Shown one piece after another: positions 17,517 through 24,311 of a DNA stretch of 64,000 nt. Source of the stretch: Verrucomicrobiota bacterium (GTDB lineage: Bacteria > Verrucomicrobiota > Verrucomicrobiia > Limisphaerales > JAEYXS01); assembly GCA_023431185.1 (NCBI GenBank), contig JAEYXS010000120.1, positions 61,866 to 125,865 of the forward strand, in the 5' to 3' direction. Made by a program: the position numbers and the translations under genes. Every line of letters starts with the position of its first letter. Position 1 is the first letter of the stretch. Under the pieces are notes generated by a model. The model was given only the letters and a program-made list of their open reading frames with translations. It did no database searches and was not told where the DNA came from.

Positions 17517-18421
17517 AATCCAAACAACTCCGCAAAGTCTCCCTCGAGATCCACGCGGAATCCGAGGAAGCCGTCCAAGAACTGCTCCAAAAGCGCTTCC
17601 GCAATACGCCCTCGATCTACAGCGATTTCGAGACCGGTCAGACCATCGCCATCGTTTATCTCGATGCCGATGAGGTTTGGGACGACTCCGTGGAAAAAGC
17701 GATCCGTGCCGAGCTGAAGAACATCCAGGAATGCGGCCTGAACATCGGCCCGTGCCTTTTCCGCTGCGACTGGATCATGCGCGAAGACTGGGCCAACTCA
17801 TGGAAACGCCATTTCAAGCCCATGAACATCGGCGGCAAGCTGCTTATCCGCCCCGGCTGGATCAAGCGCAAGGCCAAGAAGGGGCAGTCCCTCGTCGTGC
17901 TCGACCCCGGCCTCAGCTTCGGCACCGGTCAGCATGCCACCACCAGCTTCTGCCTGCACCAGCTCGTGAAAGCCCGCAAAAAAGACACAAAGCAGTCCTT
18001 CCTCGATATGGGCACCGGCTCCGGCATCCTCGCCATCTCCGCCGCGAAGCTCGGCTACCAACCCGTCGATGCCTTCGACTACGATCCCGAAGCCGTCCGC
18101 GTGGCCAAAGAGAACGCCGCGAAGAACAAGGTGGCTGACAAGCTGAAACTCAAACAAGCCGACCTCACCAAGCTGCCCGCCAAATCCCGCGAGCGCTACG
18201 ACGTCGTCTGCGCGAACCTGATCTACGACCTCCTCATCGCCGAATCCGCCAAGATCAGTGCAAGAGTGCAACCCGACGGTCTCCTCGTCCTCGCTGGCAT
18301 CTTGGAAACCCAATTTGCCTTGGTAGAAAACACCTTCGCCCAACACGGCTGGAAATTGGTGGCCAGCAAAGTAGAAAAAGAATGGCGCTCCGGCAGCTTC
18401 AAGCGCGTGGCGAAGGCCTAG
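17498..18421 (+). CDS. prmA: ribosomal protein L11 methyltransferase
   Basis: A 307-residue SAM-dependent methyltransferase of the PrmA family, which trimethylates ribosomal protein L11. The N-terminal domain has the family phrase EDWANSWKRHFKP, followed by DPGLSFGTGQHATTSFCL and the SAM-binding LDMGTGSGILAISAAKLG. The catalytic-region NLIYDLL is a variant of the usual NIL motif. Length fits (about 300). It overlaps the histidine phosphatase gene by 19 bases. Confidence 0.88.
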   Translation: MARPSLKSKQLRKVSLEIHAESEEAVQELLQKRFRNTPSIYSDFETGQTIAIVYLDADEVWDDSVEKAIRAELKNIQECGLNIGPCLFRCDWIMREDWANSWKRHFKPMNIGGKLLIRPGWIKRKAKKGQSLVVLDPGLSFGTGQHATTSFCLHQLVKARKKDTKQSFLDMGTGSGILAISAAKLGYQPVDAFDYDPEAVRVAKENAAKNKVADKLKLKQADLTKLPAKSRERYDVVCANLIYDLLIAESAKISARVQPDGLLVLAGILETQFALVENTFAQHGWKLVASKVEKEWRSGSFKRVAKA

Positions 18422-18461
18422 CGCCAAATAACTTCCATCTCGCGTCAGCGAGTAAAGAATC

Positions 18462-18489
18462 ATAGCGGCGGCTTTTAAGCCGCCGCTAT
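18462..18489. terminator. 13-bp-arm hairpin downstream of prmA
   Basis: ATAGCGGCGGCTT, spacer TT, then its exact complement at 18477-18489. It lies 40 bases after the prmA stop. The T-tract is weak (CTATTTAG), so it could be a terminator or a palindromic repeat. Confidence 0.6.
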
Positions 18490-18684
18490 CTATTTAGAGA
18501 CACCGTCGCGTAGCGACGCAAGATCATAACCAACAGCAGGGTAAGACTGCCCGTTGGCTCGCGCGAAACAATCCTGCTTACCACCATTCTCGTCTGACCC
18601 CTTGCTGAAACATCTTTCATTCCCACGCCAATCTCCACTTTCATGCGAAAAGCAACATTCTGGCAAAAAATCTTCAGACGTTTC

Positions 18685-18712
18685 TTGAACATTTTGGCCG
18701 TTGCTGTATTCT
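18685..18712 (+). promoter_or_regulatory. candidate sigma-70-type promoter of the small gene at 18812
   Basis: TTGAAC (18685-18690), 16-base spacer, TATTCT (18707-18712). It would give a leader of about 90 bases. Judged by eye only. Confidence 0.35.
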
Positions 18713-18800
18713 AAAACTCCAAGAAAGCCTTTCAGCAACAGTTTCAGTCTGCGTCCAAGGCTTAATCACGCGACGCAGGTATCTTGGCACTGATTAAGCT

Positions 18801-18805
18801 GGAGG
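18801..18805 (+). promoter_or_regulatory. ribosome binding site deciding a GTG start
   Basis: GGAGG lies 6 bases before the GTG at 18812, supporting that start over the ATG at 18833. Confidence 0.65.
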
Positions 18806-18811
18806 GTAAAA

Positions 18812-19000
18812 GTGCGAAAGGAACAGTCTGCTATGACTAAATCGACCGAACTCCTGTCGGAAGCCTTGCGCAACTCAAAGCATCCATTCCGTCAACTGGC
18901 CAACCAGCCGGACAAAGCACACAAAAACCGATACGAGCGACGTAAAGTCAAACAGTTCATCTACCAAGGTGACTGGACTGAAGAACAACAAGCCACCTAA
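18812..19000 (+). CDS. small basic protein of unknown function
   Basis: A 62-residue protein, with a GTG start supported by a well-placed GGAGG. It is rich in charged residues (HKNRYERRKVKQF), has no signal peptide or membrane segment, and carries no motif I recognise. It has a candidate promoter and a strong terminator 24 bases after the stop, so it appears to be an independent single-gene unit. It could be a small nucleic-acid-binding or ribosome-associated protein, but nothing shows this directly. Confidence 0.65.
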   Translation: MRKEQSAMTKSTELLSEALRNSKHPFRQLANQPDKAHKNRYERRKVKQFIYQGDWTEEQQAT

Positions 19001-19023
19001 ACTTTAACCTTCAACTGAACAAG

Positions 19024-19056
19024 ATAAGCCACGCTGCAAGGCGTGGCTTATTTTTT
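19024..19056 (+). terminator. Rho-independent terminator after the small gene
   Basis: A perfect 11-bp stem (ATAAGCCACGC with GCGTGGCTTAT, 6-base loop) is followed by a run of T. A textbook intrinsic terminator. Confidence 0.92.
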
Positions 19057-19148
19057 ATACTCATTCCCCGGTCCGGCCTTCTCTCCCCTAATTTTCCCGC
19101 TAGCGATGTTAGAGTTTGGGCGTTGGAAGTTCGCTGTTTCCCCAGCCT

Positions 19149-19670
19149 CTACTTTTTCCCCTTCTTCCCCCGCTCCCGCTTCGCATCCTCCTGGCATTCC
19201 GGGCAGACACCGAAAAACTCCAGCTTGTGCGTCACCGCCTGATAACCGTGCCGCTTGGCGATCGCCTCCTCCAACTCTTTCTGAAAGCACTCATCAATCT
19301 CCACCACATCGGAACAGACCGTGCAGATCAGGTGATGGTGATGCCCATCTTCCCCCTCATGCACGAGTTCGAAACGGGCCGTGCCATCACCGAAATCGTA
19401 TCGCTTCACCAACCCCATCTCCTCCAGCATGTGCATGGAGCGGTAGATCGTCGCCAGATCGCACATCCCCTTGGGCAGCCCCACTTGGATCTCCTTGTTC
19501 GTCATCGGATGCGGGTGCTGGCGCAGCAATTCCAGGATGGCCTGGCGCGGGCCGGTGATCTTGCGGGAGCTCTGGCGGAGCCTGTCAGTCAACTCGGAGA
19601 GATTCGACTGCGGATGATCGCAGCAATGGGTGTGCTGATGCTTGTGATGCGGCTGGCTGCACTTGCTCAT
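19149..19670 (-). CDS. zur: Fur-family repressor, probably Zur
   Basis: A 173-residue Fur-family regulator, with start at 19670 (MSKCSQPHHKHQHTHCCDH), whose ATG overlaps the permease stop (ATGA, 19667-19670). The His/Cys-rich leader is unusual. A winged-helix follows (KITGPRQAILELLRQHP, then LATIYRSMHMLEEMGLVKR). The metal-binding region HEGEDGHHHHLICTVCSDVV and a second CPEC pair near the C-terminus give the two CxxC zinc sites. Being the last gene of the zinc ABC transporter operon argues for Zur rather than Fur or PerR. It would repress the operon when zinc is sufficient. Confidence 0.87.
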   Translation of the reverse strand: MSKCSQPHHKHQHTHCCDHPQSNLSELTDRLRQSSRKITGPRQAILELLRQHPHPMTNKEIQVGLPKGMCDLATIYRSMHMLEEMGLVKRYDFGDGTARFELVHEGEDGHHHHLICTVCSDVVEIDECFQKELEEAIAKRHGYQAVTHKLEFFGVCPECQEDAKRERGKKGKK

Positions 19671-20500
19671 GTGGTCTTCAAGGGCTGGTTCGCATTGCGG
19701 TTTCTGGTGAGCAATCGTACCATGAGGGTGAGCAAAAACAAGGCTATGCACGACATGGCGATGGTCGCCCCACACGGTGCATCAAAGTGATAGGACAACG
19801 CGATGCCGCCTAATCCCCCAACCACCCCGATCAGCAAGCTGTAAACGATCTGCTGCCGCAGATTGCAGCTCACATTTCGCGCTGCGGCCGGTGGGATGAC
19901 CACCAGCGAGGTGACCAGCATGATGCCCAGCAACTGGATGCTCACCGCCACCGTGATGGTCAGCGCCAGCACGAAAAGATAATTCGCCCGCCGCACATTC
20001 ACCCCGCACACGTGCGCCAGGTCTTCATGCGCGGACATCAGCGCCAGCACGTTCAGGTTCAGGAAAACCCCCGCCGCCACGATGGCAAACAAAATCCCCG
20101 CCACCACCACATCCCGGTTTTCCACGGCAAGGATGTCGCCGAAAAGATAACTGTGCACCTGGCCCACATAACCGCCCTTCACCAGGCTCAGGATAAAAAT
20201 GCCCAACGAAATCGAGCCGGCGAGCAGCAGTGCCATGATGGTATCCGTCATCAGCTCCGTATTTTCCTTGAGCCAGATGATCGCCACCGCCACGAGCAGA
20301 CCGAATCCGATGACCGGCACGGTCAGTTCCGTCATGCCCATCCAGATGCCGATGGCCACGCCCGTGAGCGCCCCATGCGCGATCGTCTCACTGAAGAATG
20401 ACATGCGCCGCGCCGTGACGAACACGCCCAGCAACGCACACAGCGGGCACAGGAACAGCGCCGCCAGAAAGGCGCGGATCATGAACGCTTCAGTGAACAT
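19667..20500 (-). CDS. znuB: zinc ABC transporter permease (ZnuB-like)
   Basis: A 277-residue polytopic protein of the ABC-3 family, with about eight hydrophobic segments and the family phrase SFFSETIAHGALTGVAIG near the N-terminus and RRANYLFVLALTITVAVS later. It forms the membrane channel of the zinc (or manganese) importer. Its start lies within the 3' end of the ATPase gene (11-base overlap). Confidence 0.9.
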   Translation of the reverse strand: MFTEAFMIRAFLAALFLCPLCALLGVFVTARRMSFFSETIAHGALTGVAIGIWMGMTELTVPVIGFGLLVAVAIIWLKENTELMTDTIMALLLAGSISLGIFILSLVKGGYVGQVHSYLFGDILAVENRDVVVAGILFAIVAAGVFLNLNVLALMSAHEDLAHVCGVNVRRANYLFVLALTITVAVSIQLLGIMLVTSLVVIPPAAARNVSCNLRQQIVYSLLIGVVGGLGGIALSYHFDAPCGATIAMSCIALFLLTLMVRLLTRNRNANQPLKTT

Positions 20501-21275
20501 GATGATGTTGGTAAGGCGATACGTGGATGCCGTATGCCTGTTTCAAGGAATCCGCGTTCATCACTTCCTCCGGTGAACCTTCGCAGCAGATCGTGCCGTT
20601 CAGCGCATACACCCGGCTCGCATGGCGATAGACCATGGAGAGATCATGCGAGACGAGCACCACTGTCATCCCATGATGTTTATGCACCTTGGTGATAAGA
20701 TCGTAGAAAGTATCTTCACCCGGCGAGTCCACTCCTGCCGTCGGTTCATCCAGCAACAAAAGGTCCGGCGCCTTCAACAGACTGAACGCGATGAGCACAC
20801 GCTGCAATTGTCCGCCCGAGAGCGCCGCGATCGGCCGGTCCAGCAACGGCTCCACGCCGATCTCCGCCATCGTATTGCGCAAGGCATCATCCGACCACTT
20901 GCGCGAGTGCCAGAACCAGTTGCGGCTTTTGGAAAGACGCAGGCTGAGAAACTCGCGCACGCTCAAGATGAAACTTCGTTCCAGTGCCAGCTTCTGCGGC
21001 ACATACCCGATGCGCGGCATGACCTTGCTGAGATTGCTCTCACCAAAGATTTTAACCTCGCCCAAGTCCGGTTGCTGCAACCCCAGCAGACAGCGCAGCA
21101 AAGTCGTCTTGCCGGAACCATTCGGGCCGATGAGCGCCACGACCGAGCCCGTGGGCACGCGCAGGTTAACGCCCTTCAAGACCGGCTGTCCCCCGAAGGA
21201 AACTTTCAACCCCTTCACCTCGATGGCCGGCACCGGCCCGGGGTCGGGATTATGGGAATGACAGGCGCAGGCCAT
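20490..21275 (-). CDS. znuC: zinc ABC transporter ATP-binding protein (ZnuC-like)
   Basis: A 261-residue ABC ATPase. Walker A is GPNGSGKTT, the signature LSGGQLQRVLIAFSLL, and Walker B LLLLDEPTAGVD, with the H-loop in LVSHDLS. Both ends carry metal-ligand residues (MACACHSH at the N-terminus, QHHHVH at the C-terminus), which may sense or chelate zinc. It is directly after znuA, with one base between. Confidence 0.92.
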   Translation of the reverse strand: MACACHSHNPDPGPVPAIEVKGLKVSFGGQPVLKGVNLRVPTGSVVALIGPNGSGKTTLLRCLLGLQQPDLGEVKIFGESNLSKVMPRIGYVPQKLALERSFILSVREFLSLRLSKSRNWFWHSRKWSDDALRNTMAEIGVEPLLDRPIAALSGGQLQRVLIAFSLLKAPDLLLLDEPTAGVDSPGEDTFYDLITKVHKHHGMTVVLVSHDLSMVYRHASRVYALNGTICCEGSPEEVMNADSLKQAYGIHVSPYQHHHVH

Positions 21276-21276
21276 T

Positions 21277-22203
21277 TTATTTCAGGTAACGCTGCAAGGT
21301 CTCCGCATTGCGGCGCATGCCTTCCTCATACGTTGTCAGCTTGAAATCACCCGTCTCCAAAGTATCCAGTGTCGCCAGCGGCACACCGGCATCCGCCGCG
21401 ATGCGTTCCGCGATCTTCTTGGGGAACTGCGGCTCGGCAAAGAGCACCTTAGTCTTGCTCTTGCGCATCACGTCCAGCAGCTTGCCCAGATAACGCGGTG
21501 AAGGTTGCACCTCCGGCACTTCCTCCACCACGCCGGCCAGCTTCAGGTCATAGCGCTTCACCATGTAGGGAAATGCGTTGTGAAACGTGACGAATGAACC
21601 GCCCTTCACCGGCTTGAGCATCTCCATGATGTCCGCATCCAGTTTCTCCAGCTTCGCGATGTACGCCTTGGCGTTCGCGGCGTAATTCGCCGCATTTTTC
21701 GGATCGGCCTTGGACAGGGCCGCTTCGACATTCTTCACACAGTGGATGGCCAGTCGAGGGTCCAGCCAGATATGCGGATTAGGCCCGTGTGAGTGATCGT
21801 GGTCATCCTTTCCGCCCAGCGAGATGCCGTGGATGTCCTTGATCAACTGCTCCTTCTTCAAGCCCGCCGCCAGTTCCGTCAGCTTGCCCGCCTTCTTGCT
21901 GCCGCTGGATTCAATGGCCTTGTTCAACCAATTCTCCATCCCCAAGCCATTCACCAGAATGACATCGGCCTCCGTCAATTTGCGGATGTCGCGTGGCGTG
22001 AACTGGTAATCATGCGGACCCGCACCAGGCGGCAGGAAATTCTCCACCGTGGCATGCTCACCAGCCACATTGGCGGCGAAACAATACACTGGCAGAAAGC
22101 TGGTCAGCACCCGCAGCTTTTCGGCAGAAGCCGAAGGCACCCACGCCAACCACGACAAGGCCAGCAACGCGGCCCACCACCCAGACTTGTGCTTCAGGAT
22201 CAC
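21277..22203 (-). CDS. znuA: zinc ABC transporter substrate-binding protein (ZnuA-like)
   Basis: A 308-residue periplasmic binding protein of the cluster A-I (ZnuA/TroA) family. The GTG at 22203 is preferred because it opens a good signal peptide (MILKHKSGWWAALL ... PSASA), while a TTG at 22239 would start inside the operator. Metal ligands are expected at the His of GAGPHDYQFTPRD, the His of PNPHIWLDP, the His of TFHNAFPYM and an acidic residue near the C-terminus. A short His-rich loop (GGKDDHDHSHG) sits before the second His, typical of zinc-binding members. First gene of the operon. Confidence 0.88.
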   Translation of the reverse strand: MILKHKSGWWAALLALSWLAWVPSASAEKLRVLTSFLPVYCFAANVAGEHATVENFLPPGAGPHDYQFTPRDIRKLTEADVILVNGLGMENWLNKAIESSGSKKAGKLTELAAGLKKEQLIKDIHGISLGGKDDHDHSHGPNPHIWLDPRLAIHCVKNVEAALSKADPKNAANYAANAKAYIAKLEKLDADIMEMLKPVKGGSFVTFHNAFPYMVKRYDLKLAGVVEEVPEVQPSPRYLGKLLDVMRKSKTKVLFAEPQFPKKIAERIAADAGVPLATLDTLETGDFKLTTYEEGMRRNAETLQRYLK

Positions 22204-22235
22204 GGTCAGAACAATAACATGCGGCCCGCCCTTGC

Positions 22236-22248
22236 GCAAATCATTTGC
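22236..22248. promoter_or_regulatory. candidate Zur operator
   Basis: GCAAAT-C-ATTTGC is a perfect 6-1-6 palindrome 33 bases upstream of the znuA GTG. The AAT-N-ATT core is the arrangement found in Fur-family boxes. Its place in front of a zinc importer operon that ends with zur supports an operator. Not tested against other sites. Confidence 0.5.
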
Positions 22249-22262
22249 AATTCGAGTACAAA

Positions 22263-22292
22263 GGAAAGACCTCCGAACGTTGTTCGGAGGTC
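22263..22292 (-). terminator. Rho-independent terminator after rpsR
   Basis: On the minus strand an 11-bp perfect stem (GACCTCCGAAC with GTTCGGAGGTC, 3-base loop) is followed by TTTCCTTT. It lies 18 bases after the rpsR stop and separates the ribosomal operon from znuA. Confidence 0.85.
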
Positions 22293-22309
22293 TCAGGGCG
22301 AACCCTAAA

Positions 22310-22561
22310 TCACTTCATCAGCAGAGCCTGACGGGCGCGCTTGATGGCGCTCGTCACCCGGCGCTGGTACTGGGCGGACATGCCCGTGTACTTGCGCGGA
22401 AGGATGCGGCCCTGATCGGTCACGAACTGGCGCAAGAGCGTCACATTCTTGAAATCGATCGCATCAATCGTGAACTCAATCTTCGGCTTCGGGCGCTGGA
22501 TGCGGGTGCCCATCGCGGAGCGGCGGTTACCCGGCTTTTCTTTGGTGTTCTTGCGTGCCAT
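22310..22561 (-). CDS. rpsR: 30S ribosomal protein S18
   Basis: An 83-residue S18, recognised from IDAIDFKNVTLLRQFVTDQG, GRILPRKYTG, and VTSAIKRARQALL. It contains no cysteine at all, so it is a zinc-free form. It is the last gene of the dksA-like/rpmG/rpsR block, 4 bases after rpmG. Confidence 0.95.
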   Translation of the reverse strand: MARKNTKEKPGNRRSAMGTRIQRPKPKIEFTIDAIDFKNVTLLRQFVTDQGRILPRKYTGMSAQYQRRVTSAIKRARQALLMK

Positions 22562-22565
22562 AGGA

Positions 22566-22733
22566 CTACTTGATTTCTTTATGGAGAGTATGACGGCGCA
22601 GGGCGGGGTTGTACTTCTTCAGTTCCACCTTTTCCGTCTGGAGCTTCTTGTTGCGCGTTGTGGTATAGCGCGAAGGGGACTTCCCTTCCTTGCGGGCTTC
22701 CGTGCATTCTAGTGTGATGATTTCGCGGGGCAT
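22566..22733 (-). CDS. rpmG: 50S ribosomal protein L33 (cysteine-poor form)
   Basis: A 55-residue L33 on the minus strand, starting MPREIITLECTEARKEGK and ending with HTLHKEIK. The central SRYTTTRNKKLQTEKVELKK is the family signature. Of the four cysteines of the zinc-binding form only the first remains (ECTEA instead of CxxC, NPALRRHT instead of CxxC), so this is a C-minus form that should not bind zinc. ATG at 22733 lies 3 bases after the stop of the dksA-like gene. Confidence 0.95.
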   Translation of the reverse strand: MPREIITLECTEARKEGKSPSRYTTTRNKKLQTEKVELKKYNPALRRHTLHKEIK

Positions 22734-22736
22734 AAA

Positions 22737-23417
22737 TTATTCTTTTTCTTTGGCGGGTTTTTCGTCGTCGCCATCGTCGTCGTCCACGTCCGGACCGCCG
22801 GAGCTGTCCACCGTGCCGAGCGAACCAAGGCGTTTCTGACGCAAAGCGCCTTCTTTTTCAAGCTGCGCTTGCGCTTCCACCGTGAAACGGGTCCAGGGAA
22901 TCGCTTCCAGACGTGCCTTCGGTATCACCTTGGCCGTCAACTCGCAGACCCCGTAAGTCCCCTTCTCGATGCGGCGCAAAGCTTCTTCGATCTCATAGAT
23001 CGCATCCTGGTCGGATGAAAGCAGGCTCAGGGCGAAGTCCCGGTCAAAGTTATCCGTGCCCGCATCCCCCATGTGCAAGCTGTAGCTGGTGACGGTCTCG
23101 GCCGATTCCTTGGCCAGGCCATTCATCTGGGCCAGCAGACGCTCGCGCAACTCCAGCAGCGTATCATAATACTTCTGCCACTCGGGCTTGATCTTGGCCG
23201 CACCATTCGCCGCAAAACCAGGCTTGGGTGACTTGCCCTTGGGCGTCGGCATGAAACCAAGGATGGCCGCCGCCGTGGCCGACCCTACCGCGTGCCCCTT
23301 GGCATGATGGGAGTTGGCCACCTTGGCCGCCGCCTTCTTGGCCGGCTGGGCAGATGGTTTTGCAGCCGGAGCAGCCTTTGCTCCGGAACTTTTCGCGTTG
23401 GACTTGGATGCAGTCAC
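22737..23417 (-). CDS. TraR/DksA-family protein lacking the zinc finger, with charged tails
   Basis: A 226-residue DksA/TraR-family protein with a GTG start at 23417. Residues about 80-200 match the family: a coiled coil (LLELRERLLAQMNG), the acidic QDAIYEIEEALRRIEKGTYG segment, then CELTAKVIPKARLEAIPW. The zinc finger is degenerate: only the first Cys remains, and TVEAQ replaces the second CxxC, so zinc is not expected to bind. Such forms are common in Verrucomicrobiota, Chlamydiae and Planctomycetes. The N-terminal 50 residues are Lys/Ala-rich and histone H1-like; the C-terminus is acidic (DVDDDDGDDEK). It could bind RNA polymerase or DNA; its role is not known. First gene of its operon with rpmG and rpsR. 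Confidence 0.85.
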   Translation of the reverse strand: MTASKSNAKSSGAKAAPAAKPSAQPAKKAAAKVANSHHAKGHAVGSATAAAILGFMPTPKGKSPKPGFAANGAAKIKPEWQKYYDTLLELRERLLAQMNGLAKESAETVTSYSLHMGDAGTDNFDRDFALSLLSSDQDAIYEIEEALRRIEKGTYGVCELTAKVIPKARLEAIPWTRFTVEAQAQLEKEGALRQKRLGSLGTVDSSGGPDVDDDDGDDEKPAKEKE

Positions 23418-23429
23418 GTCAACAGAACG

Positions 23430-23459
23430 GTTATACGCGGTTGTTGTACTTTAGGCCAA
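23430..23459 (-). promoter_or_regulatory. candidate promoter of the dksA-like/rpmG/rpsR operon
   Basis: On the minus strand, TTGGCC (-35-like, 23454-23459), an 18-base spacer and TATAAC (-10-like, 23430-23435) precede the GTG by 12 bases, so the transcript would be almost leaderless. No copy of the znuA palindrome is present here. Confidence 0.3.
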
Positions 23460-23464
23460 AAATG

Positions 23465-23488
23465 GTTCGTTTCGCCACAAAAACGAAC
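23465..23488. repeat. inverted repeat upstream of the dksA-like gene
   Basis: GTTCGTTT (23465-23472) and AAACGAAC (23481-23488) form an 8-bp-arm hairpin with an 8-base loop, just upstream of the candidate promoter. It could be an operator or part of a terminator for upstream transcription. Confidence 0.45.
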
Positions 23489-23583
23489 ATTCCAGCCCGT
23501 TTGAGAGTGCGTGAATGTAGCAAAGCAAACCAAATGCGCCACAAAAAACTTAAGAAAAATTTATCAGGCAAAAAACCCGGTTT

Positions 23584-24213
23584 TCAGGCCTTTTTGGGGG
23601 TGGTTTGCGCGGCCGAGGCGGCCTCCTCAGCCGCCTCCCGGGCGAGCTGCTCCTCCAGTTTTGCCAGTTGCGGCTTCACCTGGCTGTCATAACACGCCGG
23701 GCAGATGCTGTGGCTGAAATCCGTCCCGGCCTGCGCATGCAGGTAGGTTTCAATCCCCTGCCAGTAGTCTTTGTCATCCCGGACTTTCTTGCAGTAGGAG
23801 CAGATGGGCAGCAACCGCTTCAACTCACCGACCTCTTTCATGAAACCCAGAATACGTTGTGCCACCCGCAAGCGCAAAATCAGTTCCTCCGGGCGCAGGG
23901 GCTTGGTCAGGAAATCGTCCACCCCGGCCTCCATGGCGATCTTGTGGTTCTCCCGGCCCGTGCGGGCAGTCAGCATGATGAAATAGCAATAGGACCGCGA
24001 GCGCTTGCGGCCACGGATCTTCTGGCACAGCTCCACCCCGTCCAACTCCGGCATCATCCAGTCACTGACCACCACTTCAAAGGGCTGCACGATGAACGCC
24101 CGCCAAGCCTCCGCTCCGTTCACGGCCGTGACCACCTCATGCCCGTTGCTCTCGAGCGTCATCTTCAGCACCCGCATGGATATCGGGTCATCTTCGGCGA
24201 TCAGTATCTTCAC
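23584..24213 (-). CDS. response regulator with C-terminal four-Cys motif
   Basis: A 209-residue protein with a GTG start. Residues 1-120 form a receiver domain (acidic pocket EDD at 7-9, phospho-acceptor Asp51 in VVSDWMMPELDG, Lys104 in FLTKPLRPEE). Residues about 125-180 carry two CxxC pairs (Cys138/141 and Cys171/174: ICSYCKKVRDD and ICPACYDS), probably a zinc ribbon; this module is known at the end of receiver proteins, but its target is unknown. An Ala/Glu-rich tail follows. It is the last gene of the phosphorelay cluster, transcribed in the same direction as the kinases. Confidence 0.87.
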   Translation of the reverse strand: MKILIAEDDPISMRVLKMTLESNGHEVVTAVNGAEAWRAFIVQPFEVVVSDWMMPELDGVELCQKIRGRKRSRSYCYFIMLTARTGRENHKIAMEAGVDDFLTKPLRPEELILRLRVAQRILGFMKEVGELKRLLPICSYCKKVRDDKDYWQGIETYLHAQAGTDFSHSICPACYDSQVKPQLAKLEEQLAREAAEEAASAAQTTPKKA

Positions 24214-24311
24214 GTGATTATTCTTAAGAGCGATTCCACAGCCAGAGTTCTCCGTTCAGTCACCATCTTCCGTCTCCGCCAGCCAGCTTTTCGACAGTAC
24301 GCAGTTACCCA

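Larger units (their letters stand above)
18422..18811. other. 390-base intergenic region
   Basis: No convincing gene. A perfect hairpin at 18462-18489 lies after prmA, a second small one (GTCGC/GCGAC) at 18505-18517, and a promoter-like sequence at 18685-18712 precedes the small gene at 18812. Short minus-strand frames here look fortuitous. Confidence 0.6.

Noticed and set aside
18486..18692. Short minus-strand frame after prmA
   Set aside because: No ribosome binding site or motif, and it overlaps the palindromes and the candidate promoter of the next gene.
22239..22248. TTG start of znuA at 22239
   Set aside because: It would place the start codon inside the candidate operator and add charged residues before the signal peptide; the GTG at 22203 gives a proper signal sequence.
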